A stretch of 64,000 nt of DNA from Anaerolineaceae bacterium (GTDB taxonomy: Bacteria > Chloroflexota > Anaerolineae > Anaerolineales > Anaerolineaceae). Where the stretch lies: NCBI GenBank assembly GCA_016841445.1, contig JAENZD010000002.1, positions 434,001 to 498,000 of the forward strand. Direction: 5' to 3'. This document shows positions 25,816 through 34,730 of the stretch, one piece after another. Below the pieces are notes generated by a model, which had not been told where the DNA came from, searched no databases, and saw nothing but the letters and a program-made list of their open reading frames with translations. Within the stretch, counting starts at the first letter, position 1, and each line of letters starts with the position of its first letter. Position numbers and translations under genes: made by a program.

Positions 25816-26841
25816 ATGTCACCCGTAGTTACAATGAAAGCGCTCCTCGAGAGCGGCGTCCACTTTGGTCACCGCACCAACAAGTGGAACCCCAAGATGC
25901 GAAAGTATATCTTTACTGAACGCAACGGTATCCATATCATCGACCTTCAGCAAACCGCAAAACTGCTCGATGATGCTTATGATTTCATCCGCGATATTGT
26001 GACCAATAAAGGCACAGTCTTGTTCGTCGGTACAAAACGACAGGCGCAGGAAACCATCCGTGATGAGGCAGAGCGCTGTGGGATGCCCTATGTGAATGAA
26101 CGCTGGCTGGGCGGAACGATCACAAACTGGTCCACCATCCAGAAGCGGATCTTCGAGCTTGAAAGGCTTGAACGCATGCGTGATAGCGGCGAAATTGACC
26201 TTCTCACGAAAAAAGAAGGTTTGATGATTGAGCGCGAAATTGAACGGCTCGACACCCGCCTGCATGGTATCCGCATCATGAAGCGCCAACCCGACGTGCT
26301 GTTTGTGGTTGATGTCAACCGTGAAGAAACAGCCGTCCACGAAGCCAATCTCAAAACGATCCCGGTAGTTGCTATGATCGATACCAACTGTGATCCTAAA
26401 AACATCGATTATCCAATACCATCAAACGATGATGCGATCCGCGCCATCAAATTGCTGGTCGGGAAAATGGCCGATGCCGTCATGGAAGGCAAAGCGATCC
26501 GCAGTAAAGAAGATGATGAAGAAGAACAAGTAGAAAAAGCCATGCCCGCCGAGATTTCCCGTTTTGTCGAAGATGAAGAGCTTGAAGATGAAGAACTGCT
26601 GGGTAAATCAACCCTCAAACACCTGGGTACTACCGTGCAGAAATCAAAACCCAAGAAGCAAATTCTTGAAGATGAGGATGAAGCAGAAATCGAAAAAGAA
26701 GCTGATGCTGCATTAGCTGAAGTTGATGCAGAAATCGAAGAAGAAGCCGTGGAAGAAGCTGCGGAAGAAGAAGCAAAAGAAGAAACAGAAGAAAAAGAAG
26801 AAACAGAAGAAAAAGAAGAAACAGAAGAAAAAGAAGACTGA
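25816..26841 (+). CDS. rpsB: 30S ribosomal protein S2 with a long acidic C-terminal tail
   Basis: S2 is a structural protein of the small ribosomal subunit that joins late through S1. The N-terminal 230 residues are canonical ([67 protein letters not shown]). The ATG at 25816 follows AAAGGAG at good spacing. Bacterial S2 is usually about 230-260 residues; this one has 341. The extra roughly 110 residues are mostly Glu/Lys/Asp and end in three copies of EETEEK. The tail is likely disordered. It is followed by tsf, the usual order. Confidence 0.97.
   Translation: MSPVVTMKALLESGVHFGHRTNKWNPKMRKYIFTERNGIHIIDLQQTAKLLDDAYDFIRDIVTNKGTVLFVGTKRQAQETIRDEAERCGMPYVNERWLGGTITNWSTIQKRIFELERLERMRDSGEIDLLTKKEGLMIEREIERLDTRLHGIRIMKRQPDVLFVVDVNREETAVHEANLKTIPVVAMIDTNCDPKNIDYPIPSNDDAIRAIKLLVGKMADAVMEGKAIRSKEDDEEEQVEKAMPAEISRFVEDEELEDEELLGKSTLKHLGTTVQKSKPKKQILEDEDEAEIEKEADAALAEVDAEIEEEAVEEAAEEEAKEETEEKEETEEKEETEEKED
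26779..26832 (+). repeat. Three perfect 18-bp tandem repeats inside rpsB
   Basis: The unit GAAGAAACAGAAGAAAAA occurs three times in frame and encodes EETEEK each time. It could expand or contract by slippage without a frameshift. Confidence 0.9.
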
Positions 26842-26877
26842 ACTTCAAAGAAATTAAAGGAAGATAGGACATAAATA

Positions 26878-27507
26878 ATGGAAGTTACCACCGAGATGAT
26901 CAAAGAATTACGAGAGGCTACTGGTTGTGGCATTCTCGACTGCCGTGCAGCCTTGCGTGATGCTGACGGCAATTTCGAAAAAGCAACGGATATCCTTCGG
27001 GAAAAGGGTCTAGCAAAAGCAGCCAAACGGGCTTCCCGTGAAGCTTCTGAAGGCGTCATTGAAGTTTATTCACACGGCGAAGGCCGCCTGGCAGTGATGG
27101 TGGAAGTCAACTGCGAGACGGATTTCGTGGGTCGCTCACCAGATTTCCTGAACCTTGCGCATGAATTGGCACTGCAGATTGCAGCTGCCAACCCACTCTA
27201 CCTCACTGAAGAGGATATTCCACAATCAGCCCTGGACCATGAAGGGAAGATTGCTGAAGCCCGTGCCAAAGATGAAGGCAAACCTGAGAAAATCGTCCCG
27301 ATGATCGTTGAAGGATACATCAAGAAATTTAAAGAAGAAACCGTACTGATGAACCAGGCTTACGTTCGTGATGGCAGCAAGACCGTCAAAAGCATGATCG
27401 ATGAACTGGTCGCGAAGATGGGCGAGAAAATCGTCGTCCGGCGGTTTGCCCGATGGGAATTAGGCGCCGAATCAGGCGTTGAAGAAGAGACTGAAGAAGA
27501 AGCATAA
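26878..27507 (+). CDS. tsf: Elongation factor Ts
   Basis: EF-Ts recycles EF-Tu by exchanging GDP for GTP. This 209-residue protein has the N-terminal UBA-like domain (IKELREATGCGILDCRAAL), the EF-Tu contact motif NCETDFVGR and a single-domain core. It is of the short type, compared with about 280 residues in E. coli. It ends in an acidic EEETEEEA stretch, echoing the S2 tail. AGGAAGATAGG precedes the start. The gene lies 36 bases after rpsB and is followed by a strong terminator. Confidence 0.97.
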   Translation: MEVTTEMIKELREATGCGILDCRAALRDADGNFEKATDILREKGLAKAAKRASREASEGVIEVYSHGEGRLAVMVEVNCETDFVGRSPDFLNLAHELALQIAAANPLYLTEEDIPQSALDHEGKIAEARAKDEGKPEKIVPMIVEGYIKKFKEETVLMNQAYVRDGSKTVKSMIDELVAKMGEKIVVRRFARWELGAESGVEEETEEEA

Positions 27508-27515
27508 TAATACTG

Positions 27516-27544
27516 AGGCTAACCGAGAGGTTAGCCTTCTTTTT
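27516..27544 (+). terminator. Rho-independent terminator after tsf
   Basis: A perfect 9-bp stem AGGCTAACC / GGTTAGCCT with a GAGA loop is followed by TCTTTTT. Confidence 0.88.
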
Positions 27545-27562
27545 AGCACAATGTCGAACTAG

Positions 27563-28315
<753 letters not shown>

Positions 28316-28391
28316 AGGCTTGGCGTTGGTTGGCGGAATATGGTGCTCTTGACCAGCCGCTGATAATGGAATAGAATTTACACGCTTTCAA

Positions 28392-28464
28392 GCCCTCGTA
28401 GCTTAATGGATAGAGCAACTGCTTGCGGAGCAGTAGGTTGTGCGTTCGAATCGCACCGAGGGTA
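28392..28464 (+). tRNA. tRNA-Arg, anticodon GCG
   Basis: A full cloverleaf: a 7-bp acceptor stem closed by a G-U pair, D arm GCTT...GAGC with A20 after GG (an Arg identity element), anticodon stem ACTGC/GCAGT with loop TTGCGGA, and T arm GTGCG-TTCGAAT-CGCAC. Discriminator A. CCA is not encoded. A degenerate copy of its last 46 bases lies at 33249-33294. Confidence 0.92.
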
Positions 28465-28565
28465 TCTGAACCGTTCGAGAAGTTTCTCGGGCGGTTTTAA
28501 TTTAACCAGAACTAGAAAAGAACAAACCCAGACCATTACGTTTAAAAAAACAGAAAAGCACATCC

Positions 28566-28594
28566 TTGACGTATATATAACACTATGTTATATT
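28566..28594 (+). promoter_or_regulatory. Promoter of the TetR gene
   Basis: TTGACG (28566-28571), a 17-base spacer and TATATT (28589-28594). The first operator palindrome lies between the two boxes. Confidence 0.65.
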
Positions 28595-28611
28595 CGTGTA
28601 ACACAGTGTTA
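28575..28611 (+). promoter_or_regulatory. Double palindromic operator in front of the TetR gene
   Basis: ATATAACA-CTA-TGTTATAT (28575-28593) and TAACAC-A-GTGTTA (28599-28611) are two palindromes with centres 21 bases apart, two helical turns. They overlap the promoter, as expected for autorepression by the regulator at 28632. A related sequence stands at 46346-46380. Confidence 0.65.
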
Positions 28612-28631
28612 TATGGACATTGGAGAAATAC

Positions 28632-29300
28632 ATGCCGATACAAATATCAAATTTAGAAAAAATCCGAAGAAACGGTGAAACCCAGGTTGATTCACAGCGT
28701 AAGAATATCCTGGACTCCGCTGAAAAACTTTTCCTTAAAAAAGGTCTTGAAGATACAAGCATGAGTGACATTGCTGCTGAAGCGGGCATTACCCGCGTGT
28801 CCCTTTATCGTTATTTTCCTGATCAACCGACGATCATCTTTGAAATAGCGGTAAGGATGCTCAAGAAAATTACGCTGGTTTCAGATGTTATTGAAGGTAG
28901 TGAGATTATCGTCATGATTAAAAATGTAATCCTCAGAATGATCGACCAATTTTATCTTCTGGAAGACGCTTTTCGATATATGGGCATGTTTGACCATTTG
29001 TACGGCAGCAGCTACCCCAATGAACGGCTCTCAGCCTGGTACAAAGCAGAAATCTATAAAATGGGGTGGGGTTTTACGCTTGCTCAGATTGGGGAATTAG
29101 GGATCGATGCAGGAAAGATCGCCATGATCAGCAACAATACTTTAAGCTTTCTGGAAAAAATGGCAGCAAGGGGAAGCTTGATTGCGAACGAACAAGATGT
29201 GTCAATGGATCAAGAATTATTCTTTTTTAAAGAAATGGTGAGTGATTACTTCGACAAGATAAAAATAAACAATAAAGAGCAGTCAGGGAAAATCACATGA
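28632..29300 (+). CDS. TetR/AcrR-family transcriptional regulator
   Basis: A 222-residue protein with an N-terminal TetR helix-turn-helix at about 26-72 (NILDSAEKLFLKKGLEDTS, then ITRVSLYRYFPDQ). The C-terminal ligand-binding half is variable, as usual. The ATG at 28632 was chosen because GGAG lies six bases upstream; a TTG at 28620 is less likely. TetR proteins repress by binding palindromes, and two such palindromes overlap this gene's promoter. A similar site in front of the quinone-reductase pair at 46426 suggests those genes are controlled too. The ligand cannot be inferred. Confidence 0.87.
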   Translation: MPIQISNLEKIRRNGETQVDSQRKNILDSAEKLFLKKGLEDTSMSDIAAEAGITRVSLYRYFPDQPTIIFEIAVRMLKKITLVSDVIEGSEIIVMIKNVILRMIDQFYLLEDAFRYMGMFDHLYGSSYPNERLSAWYKAEIYKMGWGFTLAQIGELGIDAGKIAMISNNTLSFLEKMAARGSLIANEQDVSMDQELFFFKEMVSDYFDKIKINNKEQSGKIT

Positions 29301-29331
29301 AGATTAAACTTCTGTCTATGAAGAAAGAGTT

Positions 29332-31749
29332 ATGATGCGTTTTGATGAAAAAATAAAAGAATTAATTGGGTTAATGACCCTGGAAGAGAAAATTGCGCTC
29401 TGCTCCGGTGCGGATTTTTTCCATACCAAGGCCTACAGTAAATATGATATCCCGTCCATCGCAATGGCGGATGGTCCGCATGGAATCAGGAAACAAAAGG
29501 ATGCCGCAGATGTACTGGGTTTTACGACAAGTCTTCCTTCAACCTGCTTCCCAACAGCAAGCCTGACGGGTTGTTCCTGGGACCGAGCGCTGTTATATGA
29601 GATGGGTGAAGCCATCGCTGAGGAAGCACTGCAGGAGGGTCTATCCATTGTTCTTGGCCCTGGGGTGAATATCAAACGTAACCCATTATGCGGGCGGAAT
29701 TTTGAATATTTTTCTGAAGATCCTTACCTTTCGGGTGCCCTGGCCAGCGGATGGATACAAGGTGCGAAATCAAAAGGTGTTGGTGCATCGCTCAAGCATT
29801 TTGCAGCGAATAACCAGGAAAATGAACGGATGTCGTCTGACAGTATCGTCGATGAGCGTGCCTTGCGAGAGATTTACCTGGCAGCATTTGAACAAGCGGT
29901 CAAGGCCGCAAAACCAGCAACAGTGATGTGTGCGTATAACAAGTTGAACGGTATTTACTGCAGCGATAACCAATTCCTGCTGAGAGATATTTTAAGAGAG
30001 GCGTGGGGTTTTGATGGCGTGGTCGTCACGGATTGGGGCGCGATGAATGATCGAGTCAAAGCTTTTGAGGCTGGCCTTGATCTGGAGATGCCCGGCAGCG
30101 GCGGATATTTTGATCAAGAGGTGATTGAAGCTGTACGCAGTGGAGAATTGGCAGAAGCGCGGATTGATGAGAGCGCAGCACGGATGTTGGAATTGATTTT
30201 TACATCCGCAGCTAACCTTAAGCCCGGTTACAGCTACGATGTAGAAAAGCATCACCTCCTGGCAAAGAAGATCGCTGCGAATTCAGCGGTGTTACTCAAG
30301 AATGAGGAAAACATCCTACCTCTTCAAAACGGGAAAAAGGTTGCTTTGATCGGAGCACTTGCGGAAACCCCTCGCTATCAAGGGGCAGGAAGTTCCCATA
30401 TTACCCCAACAAAATTATCCAGCCTGGTTGACGGATTTGATCAGGTTGGCCTTAAATATGAATATTTTGAAGGTTATTCGCTCACAGGCGCCAGCGATGA
30501 AACGCTGCGTGTGAATGCGGTTGCTGGCGCAAGCCAGAGCGACATTGTTGTGATTGTTGCTGGCTTACCCGAGGAATATGAATCTGAAGGTTTTGACCGC
30601 GACAGCCTGGCAATGCCTGAAAATCAGAACTTGCTGATTGCTGAAACTGCCGAAGCCAACCCGAATACGGTTGTTGTGCTGGTCGGTGGCGCGCCGGTTG
30701 AGATGCCCTGGCTTTCAAAGGTCAAAGCTGTCCTTAACATGTATCTTCCTGGTCAGGCGGGTGGTTTAGCCGCGGCGGAACTGCTCGCAGGTATCGTCAA
30801 TCCCAGCGGCAAGCTGGCAGAGAGCTACCCGCTTGCCTATGCTGATGTTCCGTCCGCAGACTTTTATGAAACAGGCGGTAAGCAAGCGCAGTACCGGGAG
30901 AGTATTTATGTGGGGTACCGCTACTATGATGCGGCTCAGCAGGAAGTTCTGTTCCCCTTTGGGCATGGCTTATCGTACACAGCTTTTGAGTACAGCGATC
31001 TGGAAATCTCTTCATCGGAATTAACCCCTCCCTATACTTTGAATATCTCCTTTTCAGTTAAAAACACAGGTGCGGTGGATGGCGCAGAAGTCCTCCAGGT
31101 ATATGTCGGTGCGGTGGATTCACCCGTATTTCGCCCGGAAAAGGAACTCAAGGAATTCACAAAAATCCATCTAAAAGCAGGGGAATCCAAACTTGTAAAC
31201 CTTTCGCTGGATGCCCGCGCCTTTTCGATCTATGATGGTAAAGCAGGCGATTGGGTAGTTCCGAGTGGGAAGTATCAAATTCTTGTGGGTGCTTCAAGCA
31301 GGGATATTCGATTGCAAAGTGAGATCAAAATTCAGGGCAGAGAGGTTGAAGCAAACCCTGGAATTTCTGACTGGTATGCTCACCCAACCTGGACACCAAC
31401 CCAGTCAGATTTTGAATCGCTCCTTGGCAGGAAAATCCAACCAGTTATTCCCTGGATTAAAGGCAAATATACGCTGGCAAGCTCTTTCAATGATATGAAA
31501 GATAGTTTTGTGATCCGCCGGCTGATTAAAAGCATCGAAAAAAGGGTGGGGAAGGCATTTGGTGGCGCGGATTATCGTAATCCAACGTTTAAGATGATGG
31601 TATCCAGTTCAACCAATACACCAGTAAAGAATATTACGCAGCTCAGCCCTGAAAGTATGCCAAAGCACATAGCCGTGGGATTGGTTCATCTTGCTAATGG
31701 CAGGTATTTGAAGGGAATCTTAGCATTTATCCAGAGGAATAAAGAGTAA
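29332..31749 (+). CDS. Glycoside hydrolase family 3 beta-glucosidase
   Basis: An 805-residue cytoplasmic enzyme (no signal peptide) that probably removes terminal beta-linked glucose. GH3 N-terminal barrel motifs include MADGPHGIRKQ, GPGVNIKRNPLCGRNFEYFSEDP, SLKHFAANNQE and FDGVVVTDWGAM, where the Asp is the predicted nucleophile. The second alpha/beta domain (AVLLKNEENILPLQ, then QGAGSSHI) and a C-terminal Fn3-like domain (FSVKNTGAVDGAEVLQVYV) follow. About 130 extra residues follow that domain. It lies 31 bases after the TetR gene. It could supply hydrolysis of beta-gluco-oligosaccharides beside the phosphorylases at 39-45 kb. The exact linkage is not readable. Confidence 0.92.
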   Translation: MMRFDEKIKELIGLMTLEEKIALCSGADFFHTKAYSKYDIPSIAMADGPHGIRKQKDAADVLGFTTSLPSTCFPTASLTGCSWDRALLYEMGEAIAEEALQEGLSIVLGPGVNIKRNPLCGRNFEYFSEDPYLSGALASGWIQGAKSKGVGASLKHFAANNQENERMSSDSIVDERALREIYLAAFEQAVKAAKPATVMCAYNKLNGIYCSDNQFLLRDILREAWGFDGVVVTDWGAMNDRVKAFEAGLDLEMPGSGGYFDQEVIEAVRSGELAEARIDESAARMLELIFTSAANLKPGYSYDVEKHHLLAKKIAANSAVLLKNEENILPLQNGKKVALIGALAETPRYQGAGSSHITPTKLSSLVDGFDQVGLKYEYFEGYSLTGASDETLRVNAVAGASQSDIVVIVAGLPEEYESEGFDRDSLAMPENQNLLIAETAEANPNTVVVLVGGAPVEMPWLSKVKAVLNMYLPGQAGGLAAAELLAGIVNPSGKLAESYPLAYADVPSADFYETGGKQAQYRESIYVGYRYYDAAQQEVLFPFGHGLSYTAFEYSDLEISSSELTPPYTLNISFSVKNTGAVDGAEVLQVYVGAVDSPVFRPEKELKEFTKIHLKAGESKLVNLSLDARAFSIYDGKAGDWVVPSGKYQILVGASSRDIRLQSEIKIQGREVEANPGISDWYAHPTWTPTQSDFESLLGRKIQPVIPWIKGKYTLASSFNDMKDSFVIRRLIKSIEKRVGKAFGGADYRNPTFKMMVSSSTNTPVKNITQLSPESMPKHIAVGLVHLANGRYLKGILAFIQRNKE

Positions 31750-32066
31750 AAAACTTGCAGTCATTAAGGACTCAAAAATCACTTACCTCCTTTTCGAAAG
31801 AAGGTAACTGAAGTCTGTCTGCAATTCCAGAGTATTCTAAACTGGGAACATAAAACCGGAATCAGTAATACCGAATGGGGAATTATTAGATTTATCAAGG
31901 TAATACTTCTTAGAGATCACGAATTATTTAGAAAAAGAAAAAAACCTTTAGAAATATTATGTGAATGGATAATTAAGAAAGAACAAACATTTAAATTGAT
32001 GGAGAGGGAATATAGACCTTTGTTATAATTAAAGATGGTGACAAGACTTGAAGGAAGGATTAAGCA
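31750..32066. other. Intergenic region before the serine hydrolase
   Basis: An AT-rich stretch of 317 bases without a credible gene. TATAAT at 32024-32029 is a likely -10 box for the next gene, but no good -35 box is visible. AAGGAAGG precedes the ATG at 32067. Confidence 0.4.
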
Positions 32067-33242
32067 ATGTTTTCCAAAAAAAGCTCACTGATTTCATACA
32101 GACATTTTTTTCGAAGTGTAATCATTGCAGTCCTTATCCTCTCCATCCTGGCCTCGTGTGATTCGTCTGTTAATATAGATGGCAACCACTCTAGTGAGGA
32201 ATTCGAGGCGTTTGATTACAGCCCACTCCAGCGGGAAGATTGGGAAACTTCCACCCCTCAGGAACAGGGATTGGAAGCCGACCTGGTCACAGCGTTATAT
32301 GAGGATGCGGATCAACTTGATACTTTATACAGTGTATTAGTGATCAAGAATGGTTATTTGATCGCAGAAGAATACTTCAATGGAGGATCAGTTGACCAGA
32401 AAACCCTATTACAGTCCGTCTCAAAGAGCTATATCTCAGCCTTGATATGGCTGACGATGGATCAAGGATGCATATCAGGTGTCGATGCCAGGCTTGTCGA
32501 TTTCTTCCCGGAGATCGCTGGTCAATTAACAGACCCTCGGAAAAACCAGATTACGATTGAAGATATGTTGCAGATGCGCTCTGGATATCCTGATGAGGAA
32601 ACACGCAAGGCGTATATGGATGCCCTATATTGGGGAGTGTATCCCCCGCTCATCGAGGATTTCCCCCTCGTTTGCGATCCTGGAACTTGTTTCAATTACA
32701 GCAACCTGACTTACAGCTGGCTGGCAATCCTGCTCAGCCGGTCCTGCGAGACAGATCTCAGATCTTTTGCGCAGGAAAATCTGTTCGGACCGCTGGATAC
32801 AGAAGTGGGGGATTGGCTGCAGGATCGGGAGGGAAACAGGATAGGCAGCGGAGGCATTCATGCCACATCGCGAGACGTAGCCAAATTCGGGCAACTGTAT
32901 CTTAATAACGGCATATACCAGGGAACTCAAATCATTCCTTCTGAATGGGTTCAGGATTCTTTGCACTCATATACAGAAGAAGCCAAAGATTACGGCAGGA
33001 GCCTGGTTTTTAAAGACCTCGGGTATGGCTATGGTTGGTGGACTGCCACGGTGGGAGAGCATGAGTTTAGCTTCGCCTGGGGGCATGGTGGCCAGTTGAT
33101 CGTTTTGCTGGACGAGCTGGATATGGTGATTGTCACAACGGCTGATCCGTTTTTCGGTGAGCACAGCGGTGATTCATGGACACATGAAAAAGCCATCATG
33201 AACCTGATTGGAAGATTTGTTGAATCATTGCCTGATGAGTGA
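32067..33242 (+). CDS. Beta-lactamase-family serine hydrolase, lipoprotein
   Basis: A 391-residue protein with a lipoprotein signal (ILSILASC, Cys near residue 30), so it should be membrane-anchored outside the cytoplasm. The class C beta-lactamase / penicillin-binding-like fold is shown by SVSK (catalytic Ser and Lys of S-x-x-K), YSN (the Y-x-N motif, in CFNYSNLTYSWL) and GHGG (K/H-T/G-G equivalent). Such proteins are esterases, D-aminopeptidases or peptidoglycan-modifying enzymes more often than antibiotic resistance enzymes. The substrate is unknown. It lies between the GH3 gene and a tRNA-like fragment. Confidence 0.85.
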   Translation: MFSKKSSLISYRHFFRSVIIAVLILSILASCDSSVNIDGNHSSEEFEAFDYSPLQREDWETSTPQEQGLEADLVTALYEDADQLDTLYSVLVIKNGYLIAEEYFNGGSVDQKTLLQSVSKSYISALIWLTMDQGCISGVDARLVDFFPEIAGQLTDPRKNQITIEDMLQMRSGYPDEETRKAYMDALYWGVYPPLIEDFPLVCDPGTCFNYSNLTYSWLAILLSRSCETDLRSFAQENLFGPLDTEVGDWLQDREGNRIGSGGIHATSRDVAKFGQLYLNNGIYQGTQIIPSEWVQDSLHSYTEEAKDYGRSLVFKDLGYGYGWWTATVGEHEFSFAWGHGGQLIVLLDELDMVIVTTADPFFGEHSGDSWTHEKAIMNLIGRFVESLPDE

Positions 33243-33248
33243 TTCCAT

Positions 33249-33294
33249 CTGCTTGCGGGGCAATAAATTATGTGTTCGAGACATACCGAGGGCA
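33249..33294 (+). pseudogene. Degenerate 3' fragment of tRNA-Arg
   Basis: Aligned without gaps, 35 of 46 bases match bases 28419-28464, the anticodon arm to the discriminator of tRNA-Arg. Shared words include CTGCTTGCGG, GTTCGA and CCGAGGG. The D arm and acceptor 5' strand are absent and the anticodon stem is broken. A 3' tRNA duplicate downstream of an intact tRNA is the usual trace of integrase-mediated insertion. Confidence 0.65.
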
Positions 33295-33356
33295 TAATTA
33301 ACCACTCGAGATTGATCTTAGTTTTTCTATTTGTTTGGATTGAGAATTATCAGGTG

Positions 33357-34364
33357 TTACAAACGCCTTGTGACTGACTCCCGGATCACCAATTTGGATT
33401 CATGTTCAGGAAGTTCAAATGGCTTATTGTGGATCAGGTTCAACAAAGCCTGGCAAGCTTTCTCACCAATTTCAAGGGGGGATCGCTGCATGGTGGTCAG
33501 CGGCGGGATCATATAAGAAGATGGCACCTGGTCGTCAAATCCTACAATGGAGACATCCTCAGGTACGCGCAGGCCTCTTCTGTAAAGTGCTAGCCTGGCG
33601 CCTAAAGCCATCTGGTCATTTGCAGCAAAAACGGCGCTGAAAATTTGCCCTTGCATTAAGAGCATTTCGGTTGCCATCATACCCGAAGGTTCTGTGAAAT
33701 CACCCTCGATGATCAGGTCTGGGTCAGGAGAGATGCCGCTGTCTTTGAGGGCTTTGAGATATCCTTCCCGTCGATCAATTGCGTCATTGTGGTTGAGGAG
33801 ACCGGTGATATGTGCGATCCGCCGGTGTCCAGAGTCAACCAGGTGTTTTGTGGCTTTATATGCCGCATCAAAGTCATCAAAGGGGATGCATTGCTCTTCC
33901 AGGCCTGGGATATTCCGCCCAATGATGATCATCGGCAATTCTTTTGATATGGTTACAATATCTTCTGCTGCTACATGACCATCCAGGAGGATCAAGCCAT
34001 CGACCTGCCGCTGGATGAACATGTTCAATGCAATCCGGTCTTTTTTCGCATCCCAGCTGCCGTCCGCAAAAAGGGTCGAGTAACTTGTCCCTTCAATTCC
34101 CCGGAGGATACCACGCAGCATAACATCGTAAAATGGGCTACCGATCAGTTGGGTAAGTACACCGATCGTCCTGGATTGGCCGCTGGCAAGCCCCTGTGCG
34201 AACAGATTAGGTTTATAACCCAAGTTTTCAATGATCTCAAGAACCCTGGCCTTCGTTTTAGTCGCAACGGGGGCAGTATTATTGATCACTCTAGAAACAG
34301 TACTGATCGAGACCCCTGCTTGAGATGCAATATCTTCGATTGTAATATGATGGTTCAACTTCAT
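33357..34364 (-). CDS. LacI-family repressor of the beta-glucan locus
   Basis: A 335-residue LacI/PurR-type regulator with an N-terminal helix-turn-helix (TIEDIASQAGVSISTVSRVIN) and hinge (NLFAQGLASGQSRTIGVL). The periplasmic-binding-protein-like sugar-sensing core has AVFAANDQMALGA and VSIVGFDDQV. AAGGA lies seven bases before the ATG. It is divergent from a sugar importer. Three LacI-type operators lie in the intergenic region, one overlapping the importer's promoter start and one near its own start. It probably represses the locus until a beta-gluco-oligosaccharide binds. The inducer is inferred from the neighbouring enzymes. Confidence 0.9.
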   Translation of the reverse strand: MKLNHHITIEDIASQAGVSISTVSRVINNTAPVATKTKARVLEIIENLGYKPNLFAQGLASGQSRTIGVLTQLIGSPFYDVMLRGILRGIEGTSYSTLFADGSWDAKKDRIALNMFIQRQVDGLILLDGHVAAEDIVTISKELPMIIIGRNIPGLEEQCIPFDDFDAAYKATKHLVDSGHRRIAHITGLLNHNDAIDRREGYLKALKDSGISPDPDLIIEGDFTEPSGMMATEMLLMQGQIFSAVFAANDQMALGARLALYRRGLRVPEDVSIVGFDDQVPSSYMIPPLTTMQRSPLEIGEKACQALLNLIHNKPFELPEHESKLVIRESVTRRL

Positions 34365-34394
34365 AGTGTATCCTTACTTAAATAACATTATAAC

Positions 34395-34408
34395 CGAAAA
34401 CGCTTTCA
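34395..34408. promoter_or_regulatory. LacI-type operator near the repressor gene
   Basis: CGAAAACGCTTTCA, on the reverse strand TGAAAGCGTTTTCG, fits the LacI/CcpA-type half-site pattern TG-x-AA-x-CG. It lies 31 bases before the repressor start, suited to autoregulation. Confidence 0.6.
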
Positions 34409-34487
34409 TTTGCACGAAATTTCCTGGGAAAATTTCTTCTTACCCGATTAAAAAATGGATTGATTGGCACAATTTGTTAATAAAACG

Positions 34488-34516
34488 TTGACAAACTCTA
34501 AAAATAATGATAATAT
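34488..34516 (+). promoter_or_regulatory. Promoter of the sugar importer operon
   Basis: A consensus TTGACA (34488-34493), a 17-base spacer and TAATAT (34511-34516). The expected start near 34523 falls inside the operator at 34520-34533. Confidence 0.75.
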
Positions 34517-34519
34517 AGA

Positions 34520-34533
34520 TGCAAGCGCTTTCA
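34520..34533. promoter_or_regulatory. LacI-type operator at the transcription start
   Basis: TGCAAGCGCTTTCA is a near-palindrome with a central CG, typical of LacI-family operators. It covers the predicted transcription start. Confidence 0.72.
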
Positions 34534-34562
34534 TAAATTGACTTGAAATACAGTAAATATAA

Positions 34563-34576
34563 TGCAAGCGATTTCA
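34563..34576. promoter_or_regulatory. Downstream LacI-type operator
   Basis: TGCAAGCGATTTCA differs by one base from the operator at 34520 and is centred 43 bases away, about four helical turns, which allows cooperative or looped repression. Confidence 0.68.
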
Positions 34577-34730
34577 TTAACAAGACAATCATCAAACTCA
34601 GGAACGCAGTAATTTACAAATGGAGTCAATTTTAGAATATAAGGAGGTCGTTTAGGAGATAATTCTTGTAGATTTGACACTTCATCTGTTTGTTGAGACA
34701 CAAATATTCTATTGAAAGGAAGAAAAGGAA

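Noticed and set aside
26409-27059. Long minus-strand Ser-rich open frame opposite rpsB and tsf
   Set aside because: It is the antisense of the Glu-rich S2 tail; the Ser runs mirror GAA codons. No start signal or domain.
32067-33242. Serine-hydrolase lipoprotein as an antibiotic-resistance beta-lactamase
   Set aside because: The motifs fit the broad class C-like serine hydrolase family; nothing in the sequence points to antibiotic hydrolysis.
33249-33294. Second functional tRNA-Arg
   Set aside because: Only the 3' part is present. The D arm and acceptor 5' strand are missing and the anticodon stem is mismatched.
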